A stretch of DNA of 64,000 bases, from assembly GCF_004365875.1 (NCBI RefSeq), contig NZ_SODF01000003.1, positions 145,805 to 209,804 on the forward strand. The letters are read 5' to 3'. The stretch is from Kribbella kalugense. Lineage in GTDB: Bacteria > Actinomycetota > Actinomycetes > Propionibacteriales > Kribbellaceae. This document shows, piece by piece, positions 1 to 8,699 of this stretch (the first letter of the stretch is position 1; each line of letters starts with the position of its first letter). A program made the translations under genes and the position numbers. Under the pieces are notes generated by a model. The model saw only the letters and a program-made list of their open reading frames with translations, was not told where the DNA came from and did no database searches.

Positions 1-441
1 GCCCTTGGCCTGGCGGTAGTCGCCGAACGCCTCGGTGTGCGAGGCGCTGATGTGGATCGCCGGCGGTTCGCCGCCGAGCGCGTCCGGGATGAGCGGGAGC
101 CGGACCTCGGTGTCGAGCGTGACGGTGACCGTCGACCCCGGCTGCAGACAGGCCGGGTCGCAACTGATCTTGAGGTCGTCGGAGCCGAGGTCGATGCCCT
201 GGTCCTTCATCGCCAGCTTCGCGGCGTCGAACGCGCGGGCTCGCGCCTCGTCCTCGGACACCCCGTCCGGCACGATGATGAACGCGCGGCCGGCAGCCCG
301 GGTCGCCGCGGTCGCGCCGTACGACGCCCGCTGTACGTCGAAGACGCCGAGCATCATGTAGACCAGCGGGACCATCAGCAGGATCGCCAGCCAGGAGAAC
401 TCGACGACCGCACTCCCGCGCTCGTCCCGCCGGCGGCTCAC
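1..441 (-). CDS. TadE/TadG-like pilus assembly protein, partial
   Basis: The gene runs off the left edge, so only the first 147 residues are visible. The N-terminus has the TadE pattern: basic residues, then GSAVVEFSWLAILLMVPLVY, a single membrane helix at about residues 11-32, followed by an extracytoplasmic part. TadE/TadG proteins are minor pseudopilins of Tad (Flp) pilus systems and sit in the cytoplasmic membrane. The start is a GTG whose bases overlap the TGA of the upstream TadE gene (GTGA), which implies translational coupling. It is the last visible gene of the Tad operon. Two cysteines (CDPAC, near residue 91) lie in the exported part. Its exact role among the TadE paralogues cannot be told. 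Confidence 0.75.
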   Translation of the reverse strand, partial: MSRRRDERGSAVVEFSWLAILLMVPLVYMMLGVFDVQRASYGATAATRAAGRAFIIVPDGVSEDEARARAFDAAKLAMKDQGIDLGSDDLKISCDPACLQPGSTVTVTLDTEVRLPLIPDALGGEPPAIHISASHTEAFGDYRQAKG

Positions 442-824
442 TCGCCCGTCTCCTTCACTGCGTGCCCTTGGACGCTGAACGAGATGCCTGGACCCCACAG
501 CCCGAGCGGCGGCATGTGTCCCTGGACGGTGACCTCGACGCCGGGCTGTCCGTCGATGTCGGTCTCGTCCGCCGACACCGAGTCGATCAGCTGGTCCCGC
601 ACCACGCCGCTGATCAACTCCCGGGTGCGCGCCTCACCGTCGGCCGGCTCCCGGTTGAGCACGGCCGCGTAGTGCGCACCCTCGGAGGCCGCGGCGGTCA
701 CGGTGTTGCGCACGTACAGGAACAGGCCGACCTGGAGGATGCCGAGGAACAGCGGGACCAGGATCGTCGAGACCAGGACGAAGTCGACGACCGCCGATCC
801 CCGCTCGCCGCGGGCTTTCCGCAT
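438..824 (-). CDS. TadE family pilus assembly protein
   Basis: This 128-residue protein begins with basic residues, then GSAVVDFVLVSTILVPLFLG, the typical TadE-like N-terminal helix (about residues 9-32), and continues into a short exported domain. TadE proteins are pseudopilin-like components of the Tad pilus machine, processed at the inner face of the membrane. It starts one base into the stop codon of the small Flp-like gene and its own stop overlaps the next TadE gene, so the three minor components are co-translated. The family is recognised by topology and the conserved helix; there is no catalytic residue to check. Confidence 0.8.
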   Translation of the reverse strand: MRKARGERGSAVVDFVLVSTILVPLFLGILQVGLFLYVRNTVTAAASEGAHYAAVLNREPADGEARTRELISGVVRDQLIDSVSADETDIDGQPGVEVTVQGHMPPLGLWGPGISFSVQGHAVKETGE

Positions 825-1021
825 TACTTGTTGGCGACCGACGACAAGGCATTCCTGAGCATGGTGGCGAGTTGGTCACCGGCGAGTGTCCAGATCGCGA
901 CGACCAGACCGGCCGTCATCACCGTGATCAGCACCCAGCCGGGTACGTCGCCGCGCTCCTTCCGCGCCGGGCGTGGCCTCAGCAGCAACGCCACGAACAG
1001 TCTCGTCAGGTGTAGGGACAT
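824..1021 (-). CDS. small Flp-pilin-like membrane protein
   Basis: This 65-residue protein has a basic segment (residues 12-23) followed by one membrane helix, PGWVLITVMTAGLVVAIW, at about residues 27-45. Size, position between tadC and tadE, and the late hydrophobic helix fit a Flp-type pilin or pilin-like small protein of actinobacterial Tad loci. The usual Flp sequence (G followed by x4-E-Y before the helix) is not obvious: where a Glu would be expected there is DVPGW. It may therefore be a divergent major pilin or an accessory protein. The ATG at 1021 has GAGGTC a few bases upstream, and tadC ends 14 bases before it. Confidence 0.65.
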   Translation of the reverse strand: MSLHLTRLFVALLLRPRPARKERGDVPGWVLITVMTAGLVVAIWTLAGDQLATMLRNALSSVANK

Positions 1022-1035
1022 GACCTCTCCTCGAT

Positions 1036-1974
1036 TCATCCGGCGATCAGCCGGATTCCGACAGCGCCTGGGTAGAAGGCGAAGGCGATGGTCACCGGGA
1101 GGACCAGAAAGATCACCGGCACCATCATGGCTACTTCGCGGCGCGCACCGGACTCGATCAGCTCGCGGCGCCCCGCTTCCCGGATGTCGCCGGCCTGCGC
1201 CCGCAGTACGTCGGCCAGCGGGGTGCCGCGCTCCAGCGCCACCGCCAACCCGTCCGCGAACCGCGACAGCGCCAGCAACCCGGTGCGGTCCGCGAGCGCG
1301 TCGAGCGCGCGGACCAGTGTCTCCCCCGCCCTGGTCTCTGCCAGGACCCGTTTCAGTTCGTCGGCCAGGTCGCCCCGGCACGATCGCGTCACCCGGTCGA
1401 GGGCGGCCGCCGGACCCTCTCCGGCCGCGACCGACAGCGCCAGCAACTCGGCCACGGTCGGCAGCTCGGCGAGCAGTCGCCGCTCACGCCGCCGTACCTG
1501 TGTGGTCAGGAAGGTGTCGCGACCGAGGACTCCGACGACCCCGAGGACCAGGCAGAAGACCAACATCGCCACCGGGTTGCCGACGCCGAACGCGACGGCG
1601 ACGATCGAGATCACCAGACCACCGCCGAAGGCCAGCGTCCCCCAAAGCAGCTGCTCGATCCGGAACTCCTCCACGGTCCGCTCGATCCCGGCCCGCTGCA
1701 TCCGTCGCCGGATCGTGCCCGCCCCGCCGAGGATCCGCTCCAGCCGTCGCGCCGCCGAACGCAGCGACGGGCCGAACAGCCGCAGGATCGCGTAGAACGG
1801 CGACCGCGAGTCCACTACCCCGACGAAGACGTCCGGCGCCCCGAGATCCTGCAGGTACGGCGAGATCCGCTCGTCCACCGAGGGTTTGCGCAGGAACGGC
1901 AGCCGCAGTACGGCGAGCAGCAGGCCGGCGCCGAGCAGCGCGCCGAGGGAACCACCGATCAGCATCGGGCTCAT
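1036..1974 (-). CDS. tadC: TadC-like type II secretion F-domain membrane protein
   Basis: 312 residues. The protein has an N-terminal membrane helix (about 5-25), a cytoplasmic region, two helices near the middle and two near the C-terminus, with the T2SSF (GspF) domain covering the second half (LLALSVAAGEGPAAALDRV and the matching FADGLAVALERGTPLADVL segment). In Tad systems TadB and TadC form the membrane platform that the CpaF/TadA ATPase works on. The ATG overlaps the tadB stop (ATGA), which fixes the start. Length is normal for the family. Confidence 0.88.
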   Translation of the reverse strand: MSPMLIGGSLGALLGAGLLLAVLRLPFLRKPSVDERISPYLQDLGAPDVFVGVVDSRSPFYAILRLFGPSLRSAARRLERILGGAGTIRRRMQRAGIERTVEEFRIEQLLWGTLAFGGGLVISIVAVAFGVGNPVAMLVFCLVLGVVGVLGRDTFLTTQVRRRERRLLAELPTVAELLALSVAAGEGPAAALDRVTRSCRGDLADELKRVLAETRAGETLVRALDALADRTGLLALSRFADGLAVALERGTPLADVLRAQAGDIREAGRRELIESGARREVAMMVPVIFLVLPVTIAFAFYPGAVGIRLIAG

Positions 1975-2831
1975 CGCAGCACCCGCTCCGGCTCGGGCAA
2001 CCGGCCGATCCGCAGCATCACCCGGTACGCGATCACGCAGATGACCGCACCCAGGCCGATGATCACCGCGCCGACCGGAGTGTTGTACCGCTGGATCACG
2101 TCGCCCTGGAAGGACAGCAACGCCAGCACCAGCCACGGCGCTGCGACCGCGACCCGGGCCCCGTTGACCGACCACGACTGCCGCGACTCGAGCTCGGACC
2201 GGGTCCGCGCATCGTCGCGCAAAAACGTCGACAGCGACCGAAGCAGCCGGCCAAGGTCGCCACCACCCACCTCACGCGCGATCCGCAGCGCCTCGACCAC
2301 CCTGTCGCCGACCGGATCCGCCAGCCGTGCCTTCAACCGGTCCAGCGATTCGGCGAACCGGCCCGTCGACGCGTAGTCCGCACCGAACCGCCGGAACGGC
2401 TCCCGCAGCTGCACCGGCCCGCGCTCACCCACCTGAGCCAATGCCTCGGACAACGACAGGCCGGCGCGGACCGCCGACGCGACGTTGTCCACCACGTCCG
2501 GCCACAACTCGCGGAACTCGCCCAGCCGCCGACGAGCCCTGGACCGCACCAACGCGATCGGCATCCAGCCCGCCATCAACCCGAACACCGCGCCGACCGG
2601 CAATGCGCGGGAAACCAGGAACATCAGCAGGAACCCGGCCACGCCGGTGATCAAACAGGCACCGATGAACGCACCCGGCGTCAGGCCCTCGATGCCCGCA
2701 CTCGCGAGCAACTCGCGGCTCTTCGCCCGCAGCCACCCCTCCTTGTCGGGACCGGCCTCGGCCGGCGCAACGAACGCCGCGATGATCAGCAGCAGCCCGA
2801 CACCGAAGAACAGCCCGATCAGAAGTCCCAT
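1971..2831 (-). CDS. tadB: TadB-like type II secretion F-domain membrane protein
   Basis: 286 residues with a first helix at residues 2-20, a pair near 50-90 and the C-terminal helix pair. The T2SSF domain is visible from VVDNVASAVRAGLSLSEALA to the LGRLLRSLSTFLRDDARTR region. It is the inner-membrane platform partner of TadC in the Tad pilus. The ATG at 2831 overlaps the cpaF stop codon by one base (TGATG), and the 3' end overlaps tadC by four bases, so cpaF, tadB and tadC form one translationally coupled unit. Confidence 0.88.
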   Translation of the reverse strand: MGLLIGLFFGVGLLLIIAAFVAPAEAGPDKEGWLRAKSRELLASAGIEGLTPGAFIGACLITGVAGFLLMFLVSRALPVGAVFGLMAGWMPIALVRSRARRRLGEFRELWPDVVDNVASAVRAGLSLSEALAQVGERGPVQLREPFRRFGADYASTGRFAESLDRLKARLADPVGDRVVEALRIAREVGGGDLGRLLRSLSTFLRDDARTRSELESRQSWSVNGARVAVAAPWLVLALLSFQGDVIQRYNTPVGAVIIGLGAVICVIAYRVMLRIGRLPEPERVLR

Positions 2832-4108
2832 CAGCCCGCGACCCCCGGCAACTCGGTCAGCAGCCCGGCCAGGTTGTACCCCGCCTGCTGGAACCGCTCC
2901 GGGTGCGGCAACTGGCCCTCGGCCCGGCGCAGATACCCGTCGTACGTCGCGAAGATCGTCTCGGTCTCGATCGTCTGCTCCTCGAGCCGCCCGGTCACCG
3001 CCACGATCTCCCGCACCCGCCGTCGCCCGTCGGCCGCGATCCCGAGGTGTACGACGACGTCGACGCAGCCGGCCACCGTCGGCAGCACGAACCTTGAGCC
3101 GATGTTCTCGCCGGCCAGCAGCGGCAGCGTGCACATCTTGGTCAACGCCTCGCGGGCCGAGTTCGCATGGATCGTGCACATGCCGGGGAGGCCGCTGTTC
3201 AGCGCGAGCAGGAGGTCGAGGCACTCCTCGCCGCGGACCTCGCCGACGATCAGCCGGGACGGCCGCATCCGCAGCGACTCCTTGACCAGGTCCCGCAGCC
3301 GCACCTCGCCCGTACCCTCGAGACCGGCCTGCCGGGTCTGCATCGACACCCAGTCGGGGATCGGCAGCTTGATCTCGAAGACCTCCTCGCAGCTGATCAC
3401 CCGCTCGCTGCCGGGGATCGAACCGGCCAGCGCGTTCAGCATCGTGGTCTTGCCGGCCTGCGTGCCGCCGGAGACCAGGACATTGAGGCCGACGGCGACG
3501 GATGCCTCGAGCACCGCGGCCGCGTGCGGTGTCAGCGAACCCAGCTGGACCAGGTCGCTGATCCGGGTCGCCCGGACGGTGAACTTGCGGATGTTGATCG
3601 CGGCGTACCGCTGGGTGATGCCGCCGAGGACGATGTGCACCCGGCTCCCGTCCGGCAGCCGGGCGTCGGTGAACGGCTGCGACACGTCGATCCGGCGGCC
3701 GGTGGTCTTGAGCATCCGCTCGACCAGGTCGCTGACCTCTTCCTCGGTCAGCACGGTCGTGGTCAGCTCGTGCCGGCCCTCGCGGGCGATGAACACCCGG
3801 CTCGGCTCGTTGATCCAGATCTCCTCGACGGACGGGTCGTCCAGGTAGCGCTGCAGCGGCCCGAAGCCCGCGACCCGGTCGTGCACCTCCCGGCTGACCG
3901 CCTCGAGGTCGCCGATCGGCGGGACCACGCCGGACAGGCTGCGCTCGTCGTACTCACGGACGACGAGCGCGACGATCGCGTTCACCGCGCCGGGGTCGCG
4001 CAGCGGGTCGATGCCTTCGCGGCGCACCACGTCGCGCACCTGGGCGTCGATCAGCTCGATGGCACCGTCCCAGCCGGATCGGTGCGCGTCGAGCCTGTCC
4101 GCTGTCAT
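2831..4108 (-). CDS. cpaF: CpaF/TadA family secretion ATPase
   Basis: 425 residues. The protein powers Tad pilus assembly by ATP hydrolysis at the inner face of the membrane. Walker A is SGGTQAGKTT at about residues 213-222, the Asp-box/Walker B region includes LIVGEVRGEECLDLL, and the His-box is GMCTIHANSA. The N-terminal domain has the family signature DDPSVEEIWINEP. The ATG at 4108 is preceded by GGGGAG with a short spacer and is preferred over an in-frame start 117 bases upstream. It is the first gene of the minus-strand operon and is divergent from the sigma factor gene at 4358. No CpaE/TadZ or prepilin peptidase gene is visible. Confidence 0.92.
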   Translation of the reverse strand: MTADRLDAHRSGWDGAIELIDAQVRDVVRREGIDPLRDPGAVNAIVALVVREYDERSLSGVVPPIGDLEAVSREVHDRVAGFGPLQRYLDDPSVEEIWINEPSRVFIAREGRHELTTTVLTEEEVSDLVERMLKTTGRRIDVSQPFTDARLPDGSRVHIVLGGITQRYAAINIRKFTVRATRISDLVQLGSLTPHAAAVLEASVAVGLNVLVSGGTQAGKTTMLNALAGSIPGSERVISCEEVFEIKLPIPDWVSMQTRQAGLEGTGEVRLRDLVKESLRMRPSRLIVGEVRGEECLDLLLALNSGLPGMCTIHANSAREALTKMCTLPLLAGENIGSRFVLPTVAGCVDVVVHLGIAADGRRRVREIVAVTGRLEEQTIETETIFATYDGYLRRAEGQLPHPERFQQAGYNLAGLLTELPGVAG

Positions 4109-4273
4109 CGATCTCCCCGTGTGTGTCCCGTCTGGCGACCACGCGGTCACCATGCGCGACCATCCTTTCAACCCTGGGGCACCCGGCGCCACTCGCATCC
4201 GGGGCCCTGTGGACAACCGTGACACGCCAATGGCTCACTCACCGTATCCATCGCCTCACGAACAGGTCCAGGA

Positions 4274-4293
4274 AATTGCAGGTTGTTGCAATT
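4274..4293. promoter_or_regulatory. inverted repeat between cpaF and the sigma factor gene
   Basis: A perfect 7-bp inverted repeat, AATTGCA and TGCAATT, is separated by GGTTGT. It stands out as AT-rich sequence in a high-GC background and lies 65 bases before the sigma factor start and 166 bases before cpaF. The position fits an operator for either divergent transcript. Which regulator would bind is unknown. Confidence 0.4.
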
Positions 4294-4357
4294 CGTAGGT
4301 AACAGAACCCGGACTCGTGGCGTCGAACCGGTTGTAAGTGACCTCGGGAGGGTGGCT

Positions 4358-4858
4358 TTGACACGGTCGACGCAGGACTTCGAGGAGTTCGCCAAGGCGC
4401 GGACCCCGCAGTTGTACCGGTCAGCATGGCTGCTGGCCGGTGAGCACCACCTGGCCGAGGACCTGGTCCAGGAGACGCTGGCCAAGCTGTACCGGGCCTG
4501 GCGGCGAGTGGAGCAGGTCGACAACCCGGCGGCGTACGCCCAGACCGTGCTGGCGCGGACGTACATCTCCCAGCGGCGACGCAGGAGCTCGACCGAGCGG
4601 CCGGTGGAGCGGACGCCCGACCGCGCGGACCAGGTGGGCGACCACGAACTGCGCCTGTCCTTGCTGCAGGCAATGGCCGAGCTGTCCCCACTGGACCGCG
4701 CAGTGCTGGTACTGCGGTACTTCGAGGACCGCAGTACCGAGCAGGTCGCGCAGGACCTCGGTAAGAACACCGGTGCGATCAGGACACGCACATCACGGGC
4801 TCTGGTCCGCCTACGGGCGGTCCTGGGCGACGAAGCCGTCCACCTGACCGCACATTGA
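4358..4858 (+). CDS. SigE-family RNA polymerase sigma factor
   Basis: 166 residues from the chosen TTG start. Region 2 is RSAWLLAGEHHLAEDLVQET with KLYRAW following; region 4 is LSPLDRAVLVLRYFEDRSTE with the helix-turn-helix QVAQDLGKNTGAIRTRTSRA. This matches the short ECF-like SigE family of actinobacteria, which directs RNA polymerase to a small regulon. GGGAGGG lies five bases before TTG 4358; an in-frame GTG at 4352 is the alternative. The downstream membrane protein gene begins 16 bases after the stop and may encode its regulator. The target promoters are unknown. Confidence 0.88.
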   Translation: MTRSTQDFEEFAKARTPQLYRSAWLLAGEHHLAEDLVQETLAKLYRAWRRVEQVDNPAAYAQTVLARTYISQRRRRSSTERPVERTPDRADQVGDHELRLSLLQAMAELSPLDRAVLVLRYFEDRSTEQVAQDLGKNTGAIRTRTSRALVRLRAVLGDEAVHLTAH

Positions 4859-4874
4859 TCTGGGAGCAACGCAA

Positions 4875-5612
4875 ATGACCGACCTTCACGACAGCCTCCC
4901 CGACCTGATGCGGCGGGCCACCGAGGACCTCGAGCCGGCCACCCCCGAGCTGGTTGCCCGGGGCATCAGTCGCGGCAAGGTATTGCGCCGTCGCCGGACC
5001 GCCCTGGCCAGTCTGTCCGGCGCAGCCGCAGTACTAGCCACCGTCTGCATCATCGTCGGCAGCACACAGTTCCTCCAGCATGGCGCCGCGCCGACTGTCG
5101 CTCCCGCCGGCCCACCGACCTCGCGACCAGCGAAGAAACATCCCGTGACTCCCGCGGAGTCGTTGGCCACGCTCGCCCAGCTGCTGCCTTCCGGCCTGCG
5201 TGCGACGGAGCCGACCTCGTCCGGCGGCAACGGATCGAACATGAACGACGCCACGATCCGGCTCGACGACGGCAAGGGATCCTCACTGCTCACCCTGAGC
5301 GTCTCGACCGGCGACCCGATCACCGACTGCAACCCGTTCCCGCCAGGCTCCTGCACAGTCCAGCCCAACCGGTCCGTGTACGTCGTCCGCGACAACAAAC
5401 CGCTCTACACCGACCAGCCGAACCCCGGTGGGCTCAGGCAGACCGCAGTCGAGCTCTTCCATCCGGACGGCACCCAGATCAGCCTGACCAGCTACAACGC
5501 GCCGAAGGACAAAGGTGTCGAGCACAGCAGACCACGTCCGCTGTTGACGGTCGCGCAGCTGACGCAGATCGCCTACAGCAAGCAGTGGGCGTACCCACCG
5601 CGGGCCTCTTAG
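4875..5612 (+). CDS. membrane protein, candidate anti-sigma partner of the SigE-family factor
   Basis: 245 residues. The N-terminal 40 residues are cytoplasmic and end in a basic cluster (KVLRRRR). One membrane helix follows at about residues 44-64, then a Pro/Thr-rich linker and an exported domain with two cysteines (NPFPPGSC). This topology, and the position 16 bases after a sigma factor gene, fit the membrane proteins that accompany SigE-family sigma factors and often act as anti-sigma factors. No zinc-binding HxxxCxxC anti-sigma motif is present, so the role is inferred from context. The 3' end overlaps the convergent gntR gene by four bases. Confidence 0.6.
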   Translation: MTDLHDSLPDLMRRATEDLEPATPELVARGISRGKVLRRRRTALASLSGAAAVLATVCIIVGSTQFLQHGAAPTVAPAGPPTSRPAKKHPVTPAESLATLAQLLPSGLRATEPTSSGGNGSNMNDATIRLDDGKGSSLLTLSVSTGDPITDCNPFPPGSCTVQPNRSVYVVRDNKPLYTDQPNPGGLRQTAVELFHPDGTQISLTSYNAPKDKGVEHSRPRPLLTVAQLTQIAYSKQWAYPPRAS

Positions 5613-6352
5613 CGGTGAACCAGCGTGTGCTCGAAGGAGTAGCGGCTGGCTCGGTACAGGTGGGAGCCGTACTCGACCGGCTGACCATGGTCGTCGTACG
5701 TGATGCGGGTGGTCGCGAGAAGCGGTGAACCGGGCTCCTCCGACAGGAGCCGGGCCTGCTCGGCTGTGGCGGGGATGGCGGAGATCGTCTGGTGCGCCAC
5801 CTTCAGCCGAACGCCCTCGGCCCGGAGCAGCTGGTAGAGACCACGCTCGGCCAGTGTGGCCGGGTCGGTCTCCAGGAGGTCGGGCGGGAGCCAGTTCCGC
5901 AGCAGGGCGAGTGGCTCGCCGTCTGCCCGTCTGAGTCGCTCCAGCCTGAGCACCCGGTCGCCCTGCTCGCACTGCAAGGCTGTGGCGACTTCAGCGGTCG
6001 CGGGCGAGATCCCGAAGCGCAGCACCTCGGTTTCCGGCTTACGGTGCGCTGCGGTCAGGTCGTCGTACAGGCTGGTCAGCTCGAGGGAACGGCGTACCTG
6101 GCCGGAGTTCCCGACCACCTGGGTGCCGACGCCGCGTTTGCGGACCAGCAGGCCCTGGTCGACCAGGCGGGCGATCGCTTGCCGCACCGTTGGCCGGCTG
6201 AGCCCGTACGCCTCGGCCAGGTCGACCTCGTTGCTGAGCCGCGACCCGACCGGCAGTTCACCGCCCTGGATGGCCGCTTCGAGCTGCTGCGCCAACTGCA
6301 CGTGCAACGGCGTACGGCTGTTCCGATCGACCTGGACCTGGACGGTACTCAT
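5609..6352 (-). CDS. GntR family regulator with UTRA effector domain
   Basis: 247 residues. The winged helix occupies residues 10-75 (LSNEVDLAEAYGLSRPTVRQ), and the UTRA ligand domain about 90-245. It is a HutC-subfamily repressor that would respond to a small metabolite. ATG 6352 is preferred over the GTG two codons earlier because AGGA lies seven bases upstream. It lies just downstream of an AraC gene on the same strand. The protein is clearly paralogous to the inositol-cluster GntR at 27263: both share LTSLYDDL, R-N-W-L-P-P and a V-E-Y-G-x-H-x-Y-R-A C-terminus. The effector may therefore be a related polyol or sugar. Confidence 0.88.
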   Translation of the reverse strand: MSTVQVQVDRNSRTPLHVQLAQQLEAAIQGGELPVGSRLSNEVDLAEAYGLSRPTVRQAIARLVDQGLLVRKRGVGTQVVGNSGQVRRSLELTSLYDDLTAAHRKPETEVLRFGISPATAEVATALQCEQGDRVLRLERLRRADGEPLALLRNWLPPDLLETDPATLAERGLYQLLRAEGVRLKVAHQTISAIPATAEQARLLSEEPGSPLLATTRITYDDHGQPVEYGSHLYRASRYSFEHTLVHR

Positions 6353-6405
6353 GGGCACATCCTGAACGCTGGACCAGCTTCCGTCGACCCACCACCCGGA
6401 TTTGA

Positions 6406-7125
6406 TCAGACCTGACTGGTCCTGCGGTACTGCGACGGCGAACTGCCTGTCTGTGAAGTGAACACCCGACTGAGGTAGAAGGCGCTGCGGTAGCCGGTCT
6501 GCTCGGCAATCGCTTGCACCGTGGCATCGGTACTGCTGAGCAGGTCACGCGCCTTCTGCAGCCGCAGGGTTCGCAGGTAGGCGACCGGAGTGACGCCGTG
6601 CGCAGCCCGGAACCGCCGGGACAGCTGTGAGGGGCTGATCCCCACCAGGGCCGCCACCCCTGCAAGCGAGAGATCCGGCTCGGCGTAGTTCTCCAGCAGG
6701 TACGACGTCGCGCTGCGAACCACCTGGTCCACTGGGGCCTCGGTGCGGTCGCGTAGCAGCATCAGGACGAGGTCGGCGACGACATGTGCAGCAGTAGAGC
6801 TGTCGAGCATGGCGAGGTTGCCGCGGAGACGGTCGACGTCACGTACCCGGGTGCAGCCGGTCGGCGGTTCGAGCTCGGTGGTGAAGCGGGCGTGGAAGAA
6901 CGCGGTCGACGTCCGCATCCGGCGTCGGAGCGTGCCGCCGGGCGGGCAGACGACGATGTCGCCGAACCTCGCCACGCCACGCGCGTCCCCGACCTCGAAG
7001 TCGAACGAACCTGTGACCGGCAGCAGCAGACACCAGTCGTCGTAGCTGTCGAAGCTCAGGCTGAACTGGGGCCGGCGGGGCGCCAGGAGGTAACCGGTCA
7101 GGCCGATCATGGCAAGAAAGTACAT
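6406..7125 (-). CDS. AraC family transcriptional regulator
   Basis: 239 residues. The N-terminal half (residues 15-90) looks like a cupin-type ligand domain, and the C-terminal 95 residues carry the two AraC helix-turn-helix motifs (LSLAGVAALVGISPSQLSRR and AIAEQTGYRSAFYLSRVFTS). AraC regulators of this form usually activate sugar catabolic genes. The gene is divergent from the FAD-dependent oxidoreductase at 7182, with 56 bases between, so that gene is the likely target. The start could be the first ATG or the Met five codons later; no strong ribosome binding site separates them. Confidence 0.85.
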   Translation of the reverse strand: MYFLAMIGLTGYLLAPRRPQFSLSFDSYDDWCLLLPVTGSFDFEVGDARGVARFGDIVVCPPGGTLRRRMRTSTAFFHARFTTELEPPTGCTRVRDVDRLRGNLAMLDSSTAAHVVADLVLMLLRDRTEAPVDQVVRSATSYLLENYAEPDLSLAGVAALVGISPSQLSRRFRAAHGVTPVAYLRTLRLQKARDLLSSTDATVQAIAEQTGYRSAFYLSRVFTSQTGSSPSQYRRTSQV

Positions 7126-7181
7126 GCAGCTGCTCAGAACCGCTATTTTCTTGGCGAGCTCTCTGTTCCAGAGTGCATGCC

Positions 7182-8684
7182 ATGATCGATGTCTGTGTCT
7201 ACGGCGGTACGGCGGCTGGTTGCGTCGCCGCGATCACCGCACACCAAGAGGGTGCTTCGGTCGTCCTGATCGAACCCGGCCGCTGGCTCGGCGGCATGCT
7301 GAGCGCGGGCATCAAGCCCGCGCAGGACGCCCCGATCCGGACCGCTGCCGGCGGCCTGACCCGGGATGCCATCTTCACCTTCGGCGACAACCCGTACGAC
7401 GTCTTGCAGGCCTTCCGCGGCTGGATTGCCGCCGCGGGGATCGAGGTCGTCCTCGAACGGCGCGTGCGTTCGGTGACCCGATCTGGCAACCGCATCACGG
7501 CGATCCAGCTGGAGACCTCGCAGCCGGACGAGTGGGGTGTGCCGTTGCCGGCGTCGGAGTCCGTGGCCGACCGCTTCGTGGAGGCGTCTGTCTTCATCGA
7601 CGCGTCGTATGAGGGCGACCTGATGGCGCTGGCCGGCGTCCCGTACCGCACCGGACGCGAGTCCCAGGAGGCGTTCGGAGAGGACCTCGCCGGTGTCCGC
7701 CCGGTGACCAATTGGGCGCCGATCGACCCGTACGACAGCACGGGCAGACTGCTGCCACTCGTCGAGGAGGATCACGGTCTGCCCGTCGGTGCGGCCGACG
7801 ACTACACGCAGGCCTACAACTACCGCTTCTACGTGACAACAGACCCTGCGCACCGTGCGGAACTCACACCGCCCGCCGACTACTCCCCTGCCGACTACGA
7901 GCTGGTACGGCGCTACCTGTCGCACGCTTCAGACCTACACGACATCTTTCCGGGCTGGCTCAATTCTGGCGAGTACAACTACCAGCGTGATTCGCTGGTC
8001 ACCAACGCTCCGCTCGGACTCAGCCGCGAGTACCAGGAGGGCAGCTGGGACTGTCGCTCGCGCATCTGGCGCCAGCATCTCGATTACCTCCGTGGACTGC
8101 ACTACTTCCTCTCCACCGACCCCGACGTACCTGAGGCGTTCCGGGCGGAGACAGCGGCGTACGGCTTGGACGCCAGCGCTTTCCCTGAGACGGGTGGCTG
8201 GCCGCCACAGCTGTACGTCCGCGCGGCCAGGCGGCTCGTCGGCGACTACACCATCACCCAGGCCGACGTAGCGAACCAGGCTGTCGTGACTGACAGCATC
8301 GGCCTCGCCCTGTTCGGCGTGGACATCTATCCAGTACGCCGAATCGCCTGTCGGAATGACTCGGGTCAGCTGGGTGTCGCCACTGAGGGTGACATGTTCA
8401 TCGGCGGCCACCTCGGCACCGGTCAGCCCTACCCGGTCCCCTACCGAGCGATCACGCCGCAGCAGAACGACTGCGGGAACCTCCTGGTCCCGGTGTGCCT
8501 CTCCGCCACCCACATCGGGTACGCCGCCACCCGGATGGAGCCCGTGTTCTGCGTACTGGCCGAGTCCGCCGCTGTGGCCGCCGTACAGGCGCTCCGAGGA
8601 CAGACCGACGTACAGGACGTAAATGTCGAGAAACTGCAGGCTCGGCTCCTCGAACGCGGACAGGTACTCAGCTGGGCAGATTGA
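7182..8684 (+). CDS. FAD-dependent oxidoreductase
   Basis: 500 residues. The N-terminal Rossmann motif VYGGTAAGCVAAITA with the acidic end of the second strand (VVLIEPG) binds FAD, and the length and YEGDLMALAGVPYRTGRES segment match the FAD_oxidored family (PF12831 type). The substrate is unknown; members often sit in polysaccharide or polyol catabolic clusters. ATG 7182 is chosen over the GTG three codons earlier; the ribosome binding site is weak. It is divergent from an AraC regulator. CTCTG/CAGAG (7161-7173) forms a short inverted repeat directly before the start. Confidence 0.8.
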   Translation: MIDVCVYGGTAAGCVAAITAHQEGASVVLIEPGRWLGGMLSAGIKPAQDAPIRTAAGGLTRDAIFTFGDNPYDVLQAFRGWIAAAGIEVVLERRVRSVTRSGNRITAIQLETSQPDEWGVPLPASESVADRFVEASVFIDASYEGDLMALAGVPYRTGRESQEAFGEDLAGVRPVTNWAPIDPYDSTGRLLPLVEEDHGLPVGAADDYTQAYNYRFYVTTDPAHRAELTPPADYSPADYELVRRYLSHASDLHDIFPGWLNSGEYNYQRDSLVTNAPLGLSREYQEGSWDCRSRIWRQHLDYLRGLHYFLSTDPDVPEAFRAETAAYGLDASAFPETGGWPPQLYVRAARRLVGDYTITQADVANQAVVTDSIGLALFGVDIYPVRRIACRNDSGQLGVATEGDMFIGGHLGTGQPYPVPYRAITPQQNDCGNLLVPVCLSATHIGYAATRMEPVFCVLAESAAVAAVQALRGQTDVQDVNVEKLQARLLERGQVLSWAD

Positions 8685-8699
8685 ACGGGGTGATCGGCT

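Noticed and set aside
462-3848. A long plus-strand open frame across the Tad genes
   Set aside because: It is antisense to recognised cpaF, tadB, tadC and tadE genes and has only low-complexity Arg/Pro/Ala sequence.
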